Shown here: positions 55,940 to 64,000 of the stretch, one piece after another | How the letters are laid out: each line of letters begins with the position of its first letter | Numbering within the stretch: the stretch's first letter is position 1 | DNA from: Apteryx mantelli | Lineage: Eukaryota > Chordata > Aves > Apterygiformes > Apterygidae | Assembly: GCF_036417845.1 (NCBI RefSeq) | Contig: NC_089980.1 | Span: 134,194,516 to 134,258,515, forward strand | Direction: 5' to 3' | Length of the DNA stretch: 64,000 nt | Position numbers and translations under genes: made by a program | The notes under the pieces: model-generated | The model's input: only the letters and a program-made list of their open reading frames with translations | Database searches by the model: none | What the model was told of the DNA's origin: nothing

Positions 55940-56430
55940 CAGAGGAATTGAGAGATTCGTTCTTGTGTAGCAGTGGTTTCAGTAGTCCGTTACATCTTTC
56001 TGCCATCCCACTACTTTGAGGTCGATGAGGAAGGTGCAAAGTCCATATACACTGTTACTTCTTTCAGCTCCTGCAGGGATGTATTTCCAGCCTTCAGGTG
56101 TTTGCTCTAAGGGACTGATCTACTTGTCAGGTTTCCCAGAGTAGTTGACCTTCCCTGAGACTAGCAACCTGTTCTCCTTTTGACACGTACTTTACCACTG
56201 CTTGACAAAAAAGGCACGAGTCTACAGCGTGTTTGGCCAATGATTTTGTCACAGGCCATCGTCTCCTTGCAGCCTGTTGAAATAACTGCGAACTCGCGGT
56301 GTGCCCTGGCCATCCGTGTAACCACTTCCCCAGCCATTCTGCCTCCAGATTGTATCATACATTTATTCTAGCCAGATGATCAGCCATCTGATCCCACTTT
56401 TCCCCAGGGTTTTTAGGTTGTTGGTGGGCG
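55940..56430 (-). mobile_element. Endogenous retrovirus integrase relic, block B
   Basis: Duplicate of the fossil at 26,750-27,260, carried in the flanking module shared by blocks A and B. Broken, old, no recognisable LTRs. Confidence 0.6.
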
Positions 56431-57115
56431 GAGGCATGACCCATTGATATGTTCTTCAATTGAGCTACATCCAAACTCCTTTCCTGGGTCTGCTTTTCCC
56501 CATACGTCTCTACCATTTTATTGCCACTTGTTTCTCAGCCCGTTCTCCAACCCCAGGGTGGCACCAGCCCAAACAGCATAGGAGTCCGGACAGACTCAAG
56601 GCTCCTTGCTCCACAGGGGCAGGGGCCAGGCGCAGGGATGCCGCAAGGGGGGAGAGTGCCTCAGAGCAGGGCACAGCGCTGGGCACAGGCAGGGGGCCAG
56701 GTCCCCTCCTGCAGCACAGCCTGAGGTGGGCACTGGGAATGTACTGGCAGCGGTGGACCTCTCTCCCTGAGATGGTGATGGGCGTCATTAAAAACAGACA
56801 GCCTGTGAGCTCAGCCCACCCCACAGATGGGCACCACAGCTCCAGATATCCTGCCCTGAATCCAAGCCTGCATTGGCGATGAATCAGAGCTGTGGAAAGG
56901 TAAGACGTCCCGCCAACACACCGGTGTGTCTGAGGGGCTGGGGGTCAGTGGCAGCCCTTGCTGCGCAGCCCTCTGCCTATGGGTGAGAAGGGGTAGCCGT
57001 GATGGATTCAGGAAAGATGGCCAAGGGGAGAGATCATCTTCCCCCACCTTCACTGCCAACCCTCCCTGGCAGCCCACGGAAAGACCCCCGGGGCCACCAG
57101 GCTGGCCAGGGGCTG

Positions 57116-57188
57116 GGGCCAGTGGTGCAATGGATAACGTGCCTGACTATGGATCAGGAGAGTGCAGGTTTGACTCCTGCCTGGCTCG
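57116..57188 (+). tRNA. tRNA-Arg-derived, anticodon ATG (probable pseudogene)
   Basis: Block B counterpart of 27,945-28,017 with the same ATG anticodon and TTTGACT T-loop; the discriminator end is GGCTCG. Confidence 0.78.
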
Positions 57189-57317
57189 ACCTTTTCCTCA
57201 TCCCAGCCTGGCAATGGTGGACAGCACAGTGATGGTGTCCAGTGCCCTGGTTCCTCCTTCACAGGTATTCCACCATTGCCTGGTGTTTCTCCCAACTCTC
57301 TGGTAGAGACCTCCGTG

Positions 57318-57480
57318 CTGATAAGGAAGGAAGAACTGGCTGGGGATGTGCAGGCTTTGGGTGCAGGGAGCCTTTTCAGGGTTGATCTGCAAATCCTGAG
57401 AGGAGTGGGGAAGATGAGTAGCAGAATGACAAGCCAGGACTTGAGGAGAGCTGAGCTGGGCTTAGTCGAGGGGCAATGGC
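57318..57480 (+). mobile_element. CR1 endonuclease-region relic, block B
   Basis: Counterpart of 28,142-28,305. Confidence 0.7.
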
Positions 57481-57598
57481 AGAGGTCTGACTTGACTGAA
57501 CAGGGGGCTCTTGCCTGTGCCCCAGCACAAAAAGGGCAGGCCAGTGGCCATGCAGAAAGCAGGTGCCACCACCACCATTGCTGTGGGCAGAAACAGGC

Positions 57599-57669
57599 TG
57601 AGCCACACAGGAACGAGCCTGCACCCTCCTGATGCATGGTCAGCTTGGCTGGCTCTTGCAGCAGTGGCC
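57599..57669 (-). tRNA. tRNA-Arg relic, block B
   Basis: Block B counterpart of the relic at 28,407-28,477. Confidence 0.6.
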
Positions 57670-58436
57670 TTGGCCCCCAAACAGACTGGCACCCCCAGCA
57701 GCAGGGCTTCCTGTGACTCACCAGAAAAGGCTGGAGGTGAAGGGTAGCACAGATTTGCCTTCAATCACCTGACCTTGCCTGGGACAGCTTTCCCCTCTCC
57801 AACAACTTTGCTCCTTCTGGGTCCCAATGTCTTGGAGAAGCAGTTCCCGGAACATGCCACCTCGCTGAAATAAGGCAGGACAGCAAGGGTAGGTGTGAGA
57901 AATGCAATGCAGAGGCCCCTGAGGGAGACCGTCCATCTGTCCCCCCCGGGGTCATGGCACACTCTAGCACTGCACAGCACAGCACTACGGGGCCAGTGCC
58001 AGAGGAAAGAGGGTGCTGAGCAAGGTGTGTCCCCTGAGGGGCAGGTGCGGTGGCTGCCCAACACATCCTGGGGAGAGACTCCACTCACCTGGCAGATGCC
58101 CAGTGCCCGCCTCAGGCCCTGTGGCAGATGTGGACACTCCTCCCTTTTGCATGGCCTGACCCAGGACACCATCATCCCCCCTTCTTCAGCTTTGCCCATG
58201 TACCCTGAGCCCTCACTGTCTCTCTGCACCTCAGCCCCATCCCGCCCTGCACATTCATCCTGCAGCCTGGACTGCACTCTACAGCCAGAACTTGGCCACC
58301 CGCTCTTCACAGGGTGCCCCCATCCTCTCCACCTCCCAAGGCCCTGCTATGAGGGCAGCCCTGGGTGATCCCATGCAGAGCACATCCCCAATGCCCACAC
58401 CACAGTCCATGCCTGGGTGCTGTGCCCCTCTGCCCA

Positions 58437-58508
58437 GACCTCGTGGTGCAAGGGCAGCGCGTCTGACTCCAGATCAGAAAGTTGTGTGTTCAGATCACAC
58501 CAGGGTCA
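58437..58508 (+). tRNA. tRNA-Trp(CCA)-like, probable pseudogene
   Basis: Identical in sequence to 650-721, including the A58G T-loop change. Confidence 0.74.
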
Positions 58509-58574
58509 GGCTTGGTTCAACAGCAGGTGCCTTTTGTATTGTCCCCGTTTCGTGCTGCCCTCATCTTGGCCATA

Positions 58575-59085
58575 GGAGGAGTTTGCTGATGATGGGAGAA
58601 AGGTCAGCATCTGACCCATCTTCAGTAAGGGCAAAAAGAACGATCTATGGTTCTGTCATCCTCACTGCAGTTCTCAGACGAAGATGATGGAACAAATACT
58701 CCTGAAAGCCATGTCCAAATGCAGGAAGGACATGAAGATGACTGAAAACAGTGAGTATGTATTCACCAGAGGCAGACCATTCCTCACTAACCCACTTGCT
58801 TTCTTTGAAGAGGTGACTTCCTTAGTGGTCAAGGGGAGACCAAGGAACACCATTGATCTTGATTTTGAGAAGACCCTTGACATGGTCTCCTACAGTATCA
58901 CTGCAGCAAACTACAGCAATAGAGAGAACAAAATGAATCACAAGGTGAGTGGAATGCTTGCTAGACCACCAGGTTGGTGGTTAATGGCTGGAAGTCTGCT
59001 TGGCAACCTCAGTGTCTGATCTGGGGTTTTATATTGTTTAATGTCTTCACTAACAGTCTAGAGGATGAGACAGAATGAGGGACAA
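58575..59085 (+). mobile_element. CR1 reverse-transcriptase relic in block C
   Basis: Plus-strand residues KMMEQILLKAMSKC, FTRGRPFLTNPLAFFEEVTS and IDLDFEKTLDMVSYSI follow the CR1 RT order ([41 protein letters not shown]). Old and broken. It lies in a segment absent from blocks A and B. Confidence 0.82.
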
Positions 59086-59123
59086 GGGAAGTCTGCCAGG
59101 GCCACCAGGTTGACCAAGGGCTG

Positions 59124-59190
59124 GGGCCAGTGGGGCAATGGATAACACGCCTGGATCAGGAGACTGCAGGTTTGACTTTTGCCTGGCTTG
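59124..59190 (+). tRNA. tRNA-Arg relic with anticodon-loop deletion
   Basis: 67 nt; the D arm, T arm and acceptor are recognisable, but about six bases of the anticodon region are missing (CCTGGATCAGG). Confidence 0.75.
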
Positions 59191-59654
59191 ACATTTTTAC
59201 CTTGGGGTGGTGGTGGTGGTGGTGGTGGTCTGCTTTCTCCATAAAGGCCTTCCGTCTCCTGGCTCTTGTCCCACCTGTTGGGCCTTCTGCAGGGCAAAGG
59301 TGGGATGGCTTCTTGCCCTACGGGAAAGAAAGAGTTCCTCCAGCCCTTATGGCAGACCTGAGCCCTGCTAAAAGGGCAAAATGCCCAGCCACCATCAAAT
59401 AACACCACTGCTAATCTGGAAGCAGAATTAAGATCCTTTCTTAATCTTCCACCCTGTAGGCTAAACCAATCCAGATCTCTCAGGCTACCTAAGCATATGA
59501 TGTGCTGCAGCCCCAAGCCATCTTCGAGGTCTTGTCTTGGTCTTGCTCTAGTTTCTCAATGTCTTGCAAAACCCTGCGTGTGACATAGACAAGCTCCACA
59601 ATGGAAAACTGCACAACAGAAAAGCACAGGTAGCCCCCAGTCCTGCCCCAAGCC

Positions 59655-59726
59655 TGACCCCGGTGTGATTCGAACACACAACCTTCTGATCTGGAGTCAG
59701 ACGTGCTGCCTTTGTGCCACGAGGTC
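59655..59726 (-). tRNA. tRNA-Trp(CCA)-like
   Basis: Counterpart of 1,221-1,292. Acceptor, anticodon and T arms pair; the D stem has two mismatches. Confidence 0.72.
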
Positions 59727-60613
59727 AGAGTGGTGGGATGCAACACCCAGGTACAGACCGCGGCCTGGGTGGTGAGGATGTGCTCTCCATGGGGACCACC
59801 CCAGGGGCGTGCTGGTGCTCCCCTAGCAGGGCAGCGGAGGGGGTGAGTGGGTGCCCAGGGAGAGGGTCACCATGGCCCGGTGTGTCCAGGTGGAGGATGG
59901 ATGGCCAAGGCAGGATGGGGTGGTGGCGCAGGGGGGCAACATGATCTCAGGGGATGAGGCTGGAAGCTGAAGGCATCGCAGGCTGAGGCCTCCTTAGGGA
60001 CTGTGGGAGGCTGATGCCTCAGGCCAGGCCACACAGAAGGGCTGAGGGCCCCATTCCTCAGCAGAGTCTGAGGTGGGTGCTGGGCACCCACTGGCAGTGC
60101 GTGACTTCTCTTGCCAAGGGTGTGCTGGGCAGGCACTCTGCTGGCCCCACAGGAGACATGCTGCCCTGAGGTCTCTGATTCTCCCAGGGACACGGCTTGT
60201 TTGCTTGCTCCAGGCATTGCTAGTGTCTGCCACAGCGTCCTGAAGATGCTGGTGGGGGACTGCAGGCCAGCCACAGGCGGAGGGAGGGTCGTGCTAAGCG
60301 TGTGGGAACAGTGAGTGCTTGGATAGCTGCAGCCTTCCCACCCTGTGCAGTACATGTGACCCCTGCATGGGGCAAGATGGGATGGGATGGGATCAGCTGC
60401 CAGCCCAGGTCCCCTAGGATCATGTTGCCCCCTGTGCCACCACACCATCCTGCCCTGGGTGGCCATCCTCCACCTGGATACCCCAGGCCTTGGCCACCAT
60501 CTCTCTTGGCACCCACCTGTCCCCTCCATCACCCTGATCAGGGTGCCCCATGGAGGGCATTTCCCCAACACCCTGGCCGTGGTCCATGCCTGGGCACTGC
60601 ATCCCTCTGCCTC

Positions 60614-60685
60614 GACCTCGTGGCGCAAGGGCAGCGCATCTGACTCCAGATCAGAAGGCTGTGTGTTCAAATCACACCGGGGTCA
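60614..60685 (+). tRNA. tRNA-Trp(CCA), best preserved copy
   Basis: 72 nt with all four stems pairing: acceptor GACCTCG/CGGGGTC, D stem GCGC/GCGC, anticodon stem TCTGA/TCAGA around CTCCAGA, T stem GTGTG/CACAC with loop TTCAAAT. The B box is canonical. No TTTT run immediately follows (only CTTTC), so transcription termination is uncertain. An antisense CR1 relic begins just downstream. Confidence 0.85.
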
Positions 60686-60699
60686 GGACAGCCTCTTTC

Positions 60700-61265
60700 T
60701 ATGCAACCCTGTTGCAGGGGCTTGACTCTCCAAGTGACAGAGCTTTGTGATTGTCTTCTTTAAACTTCACAGGGCTCCTTTTAGCCCATTTCTCGTGCCT
60801 CACAAGGCCAATCCGAATGGCAGCTCTGCCCTCCAGTGTATCAGCCCATGCTCCCTGTTCGATCTCATCCACAAACTTACGGAGTGTGCACCCCACCCTG
60901 GCATTCAGATTGTTAAATAAGACATTTAAGAGTATTGTTACCAGTATCAATGCATACAAACTCCATTAATAACAAGCCACTAGCTGCATTTATGACTGGT
61001 GATCACAACACCATGGGTCTGGTGGTTCAACTGGGTTTTCACCCACCTTCTTAGCCTCCCATTGGGTCAATACGTCTGCAGTCTGGCTACAAGGAGACGC
61101 TGAGACACCCTGTTTAAAACCTTGCTAAAGTTGAGATAAATATCCACTTCTTTCCCCCAAGGCAGGCAAGCAGTCAGGTAGGTATGATCTAGTATGATCT
61201 GCCCTTAGTAAATCCATTTCAGCTGTTCCCAATTACCTTTCTGTCCTTCATTTGTCTGTTTGGTT
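60700..61265 (-). mobile_element. CR1 reverse-transcriptase relic
   Basis: Antisense CR1 sequence through the RT domain (DTLEGRAAIRIGLVRHEKWAKR in one part; CCTTGCTAAAGTTGAGATAA further on). Multiple breaks. Confidence 0.75.
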
Positions 61266-61344
61266 TAAGTGGTTCCTGACTTGATCATCCTCTACCATGG
61301 ATAATTCCACGGTAAGGGAGGTCTCACATTAGAATAGGGTCCCA

Positions 61345-61480
61345 GAAAAGTTTTGGTGTTCCCATCCTTAAAGATATTCAAAGCTCGACTGGACAAGGCT
61401 GTGACAAAAGGTTCTAATGTCAAAGGTTCTTTTACTTTGAGCAGGGGGTTAGACCACATGGCTGCCAGGAATCTCATAAA
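61345..61480 (+). mobile_element. CR1 3' end relic
   Basis: Plus-strand CR1 terminal coding and 3' sequence: AAGATATTCAAAGCTCGACT and TTTGAGCAGGGGGTTAGACC. Confidence 0.75.
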
Positions 61481-61580
61481 ATTTTTCTGTACTTCGACTA
61501 AATCATCTTCCACCATTCCCTGCTCCCTTCACACACCCCATCCAGTGAACAGAAGCCCCCCTGAAAGGGCAGATTGTTCA

Positions 61581-61653
61581 GGGCCAGTGGTGCAATGGAT
61601 AACGCGCCTGACTACGGATCAGGAGACTGCAGGTTCGACTCCTGCCTGGCTCA
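61581..61653 (+). tRNA. tRNA-Arg(ACG), intact
   Basis: 73 nt. Acceptor GGGCCAG/CTGGCTC, anticodon stem CCTGA/TCAGG around CTACGGA, T stem GCAGG/CCTGC with loop TTCGACT. TTTT follows four bases after the 3' end as a Pol III terminator. Differs from the human family by a few compensated positions. Confidence 0.88.
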
Positions 61654-61869
61654 GCCTTTTCCTGATCATGGCCTGGCCCTGCTGATGCTGACAGGGGACT
61701 GCTTTCTCCATGGTGGCCTGGCATTTCTCCCACTTCTCTGGACTTCCCTCAGAGCAAAAGCCCTGGGGCGACCTCTAGCCCTAAAGGAAAAGAAAGGTTC
61801 AGTCAGCAACTGCTGGGGCTGGGGAAGGACACCTGCACTTTAGCTCCTGGGGAACAGTCTGTTTCCTGG

Positions 61870-61960
61870 ATGGTAGGACTGCCTTTCAGAGGGGCCTGGA
61901 GAGGCTGGAAGACAGGTGCCAAGTCCTGCCCCTGGGGCAAAATAATCCCATTCAGAAGCA
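61870..61960 (+). mobile_element. Short CR1 relic
   Basis: Plus-strand residues similar to the CR1 block after FADD (FQRGLERLEDRCQVLPLGQNNPIQ). Confidence 0.55.
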
Positions 61961-61997
61961 AAGGCAAGGCACCCAGACCAAGCACCCTCAGTGCTTA

Positions 61998-62049
61998 TCC
62001 TAACCCTTCTGATCTGGAGTCAGACATGCTGCCTTTTCACCGTGTGGTC
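61998..62049 (-). tRNA. tRNA-Trp relic (partial)
   Basis: Anticodon arm and part of the D and acceptor arms match tRNA-Trp (CTTCTGATCTGGAGTCAGAC); the T arm is lost. Confidence 0.6.
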
Positions 62050-62194
62050 AGGACTGAGGAGTACGGTGCCCAGGCACTGCAGAGTCTAAGCTTTTATGGC
62101 CAGTGGACACTTTCTGAGGAATGAGGATGGCTGGCAAGACACAAGATCCATTGGACAAAGTGGAGCAAGAGCATTTTTTCAGCTTGCTTGCTAA

Positions 62195-63000
62195 ACCTGC
62201 GAGGAGGGCTTTAAGTAAGATTCATAGGAGGAGGAGGCCAAAGCCCCAAAAGAAATGGAGGAACATAAGGTGGAGATGATGTACCTGGGGGACAGCAGGA
62301 TAGGGTGGCTTTTACAGTTTTCCTGAATGGGGCAGAAGTGCCTGGACATGACTGCAAGCAGCATCAGAAACAAGAAGGAGGAATCAGAAGTCCATGTGCA
62401 ATGGACAAGTTACAAGCTTACTAGGTTCATTGAGATGCCTCGTAACTACACTGCTGCAATGGATGCATACAGGCTGTTAAGGAAGCACAAGATAGGAAGG
62501 TGAGGGCAAGGGGTTGCATTTGACGCAGAGTGTCTTAAATTTTCAAAGCTTTGCTCTAAGGCAGATGACAAGATTGCTGAGAGTTTCTGGGTCAAGATAA
62601 GAAGAGATGCTGACATGGTAAAACGTAGTAGGTGTCTCTCACAACCTGCCTGATCAAGAGGAGGAAGGAGATGAAGCCTTCTTCAGACAGAAGGAGGAAG
62701 CCTCACAGCTGCAGGCCTTGGAAATCACAGGAGATTTTAATTATCCTATTGGTATCATGGTGGGATTCAAGAAATCCAGGGGATTGCTGGAGAACACCAG
62801 CAGTGATTTCTTGATGCAGGTGCTAGATGACATGAATAGGAGAAGTACAGCACTGGGCCTGGTACTCACTGACAAGGAAGAACTGGTCAGGATGTGAGGG
62901 AAGCCTTGGGTACTTGAGACATGAGTTGGTGTGGCTGAAGATCCTGAGAGAAGTGAGGAAGGTGAGTAGCAAAATTATTACAATCTGTGATTTTAGGATT
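62195..63000 (+). mobile_element. CR1 endonuclease-domain relic
   Basis: Decayed plus-strand CR1 ORF2 N-terminal half: MDAYRLLRKHK, ITGDFNYPI, LLENTSSDFLMQVLDD and LVLTDKEELV occur in the CR1 order, in different frames. Confidence 0.75.
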
Positions 63001-63573
63001 GCTGACATGTGGGCCAGGGCACTGCCTTTGCATTGCCCTGCATGTGGGTGGCCCAGGGAAGAAAGTGGCCCTGGAACCACACAGAAAAGGGATATTCCCA
63101 TCCAGACAGTCAGGGAAGACCTTCCTTCTGCCCACAGCTTGCCTGCTGCCCTTCACCAGCATCTTGGAGGAAGGAAGAGCACAAAACAGACTGCCATGGG
63201 CTCAGCCCACTCCACAGCTGCAGAGAGCCCTGGGGCTGCCCCAAACCCTGTGTTAGCCTGGAATGGCAGCTGGACTTCCCATGGGGCAGGCGAGACATCC
63301 TCCCAACCCACCAGTGTGGCCAAAGGGGCTGGGGGCCACCACCAGCCCTTGTTGCCTGTCCTCCTTCATGGGGGGGTACCAGCACGGGCACTGCTCCTGT
63401 TGGGTGCTGGGATCAACTGGACCAACGCTGCTCTCTTCCTGCTTTGGGGAGGGACAAGGCTGTCATGGATAGGGGTGGGAGCTGGCGATGAAATTTTCCT
63501 ATTTCCCCTTCACTCCCAACATACCCAGCTGGTACAGAAAGTATGATGGGGGCACCAGGCTGGCCAGTGGCTA
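63001..63573. other. Spacer before the last tRNA-Arg, no gene recognised
   Basis: GC-rich. Its last 100 bp resembles the 5' flank of the tRNA-Arg modules at 27,860-27,944 and 57,030-57,115. Overlapping open frames have no recognisable domain. Confidence 0.5.
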
Positions 63574-63646
63574 GGGCCAGTGGCGCAATGGATAACGCGC
63601 CTGACTACGGATCAGGAGACTGCAGGTTCGACTCCTGCCTGGCTCG
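63574..63646 (+). tRNA. tRNA-Arg(ACG), intact
   Basis: 73 nt with fully pairing stems and the consensus D-arm start GTGGCGCAATGG; anticodon ACG; T-loop TTCGACT. A TTTT terminator follows within five bases. The best tRNA-Arg gene candidate here. Confidence 0.9.
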
Positions 63647-63819
63647 ACCTTTTCCTGTCCACAATCTGGACGTGGTGGATGTGGGACCTGCTTTGTCTGG
63701 TGGCTTGCCCTCACCCGGCTTTCCTCCCACTTTCCAGGAACACCACCTGGCCTCCTGGGATCTCTACCTGGTACCCACAGGCTTCTCTAGGTGACATATG
63801 ATAAGTTCACTGTCTCCCC

Positions 63820-64000
63820 TGCAGCATCCCTGGTGCCCATGAGGATGTGCACCAACTGAGAGTAGTCTGGGAACTAGATGAGTCCTGGCAGTCTCTCCCC
63901 AACATCACAGGTCTGGGCCTGACAAGCTGCGATCCCTGTGACACAGAGCACCAGTTGGCAGATGGGGCCTCTGTCCCATGCAAAAAGGAGTCTTCAGCCG
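63820..64000. repeat. Diverged start of another tRNA-flank module
   Basis: Colinear but diverged match to 2,330-2,510 (GCATCCCTGGTGCCCATG, then GTGCACCAACTG, then CCATGC near the end), so the repeat family continues past the window edge. Confidence 0.7.

Larger units (their letters stand above)
28596..57787. repeat. Higher-order block B, copy of block A (positions 1-28,595)
   Basis: Position 1 of the window corresponds to 28,596 and again to 57,788. Block B repeats the module order of block A: tRNA-Trp module, two gene units, then the ERV-relic and tRNA-Arg module. Copies 1 and 3 share, and copies 2 and 4 share, diagnostic intron 1 variants, as expected if a two-gene block was duplicated as a whole. 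Confidence 0.88.
59655..60685. repeat. Inverted repeat of tRNA-Trp plus flanks, block C
   Basis: Same inverted arrangement; here the right-arm tRNA-Trp (60,614-60,685) is the best preserved in the window. Confidence 0.8.
57788..60690. repeat. tRNA-Trp module, start of block C (interrupted)
   Basis: Third copy of the module. It is split at about 58,562-59,200 by a segment with CR1 reverse-transcriptase debris, a shortened tRNA-Arg and a longer TGG run. Homology resumes to the second plus-strand tRNA-Trp and ends at about 60,690. No TAGAP-like copy follows within the window. Confidence 0.85.

Overview
This window is vertebrate and almost certainly avian nuclear DNA. It carries spliced genes with GT-AG introns, GC-rich 5' exons, many CR1 LINE pieces including one ending in the ATTCTGTG-type octamer repeats, and vertebrate tRNA-Trp and tRNA-Arg sequences. 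No bacterial-type gene organisation is present.

The backbone is a nested duplication. An 11.8-kb unit containing one minus-strand gene occurs four times: about 2,059-13,824, 13,825-25,584, 30,655-45,576 (enlarged by a 3.26-kb CR1) and 45,577-55,107. Units 1+2 and units 3+4 lie in two larger blocks of about 29 kb. Block A is cut at position 1 and runs to 28,595. Block B is 28,596-57,787. The start of a third block begins at 57,788, loses homology near 60,690, and contains no gene copy in view. Each block opens with a 2-kb tRNA-Trp-bearing module and closes with a tRNA-Arg-bearing module.

The gene in each unit is a TAGAP-like Rho GTPase-activating protein. I could chain twelve minus-strand exons with consistent splice sites and phase into one open frame of 731 codons (copies 1, 2, 4) or 699 codons (copy 3). 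The order is an N-terminal MGQASCC acylation-type start, an ARHGAP20-type PH domain, a TAGAP-type linker, a full RhoGAP domain with its arginine finger, an SEP motif, and a C-terminal array of 16-residue acidic repeats (48-bp minisatellite; 10 units, or 8 in copy 3). Copies 1, 2 and 4 appear to encode the same protein. Copy 3 matches them in its 5' half but diverges in its 3' half, which suggests gene conversion. Copy 4 has a different upstream region.

The intergenic DNA holds about two dozen tRNA-Trp(CCA) and tRNA-Arg(ACG) copies and relics with shared flanks, some inverted. Most look decayed, often by C-to-T or G-to-A change at CpG. The best preserved are tRNA-Trp at 60,614 and tRNA-Arg at 61,581 and 63,574. 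CR1 fragments of several ages occur in both orientations. One young CR1 with an open 976-codon ORF2 sits in unit 3. A broken endogenous-retrovirus integrase relic occurs twice, duplicated with the blocks. The last 3.3 kb is old CR1 debris and tRNA modules.
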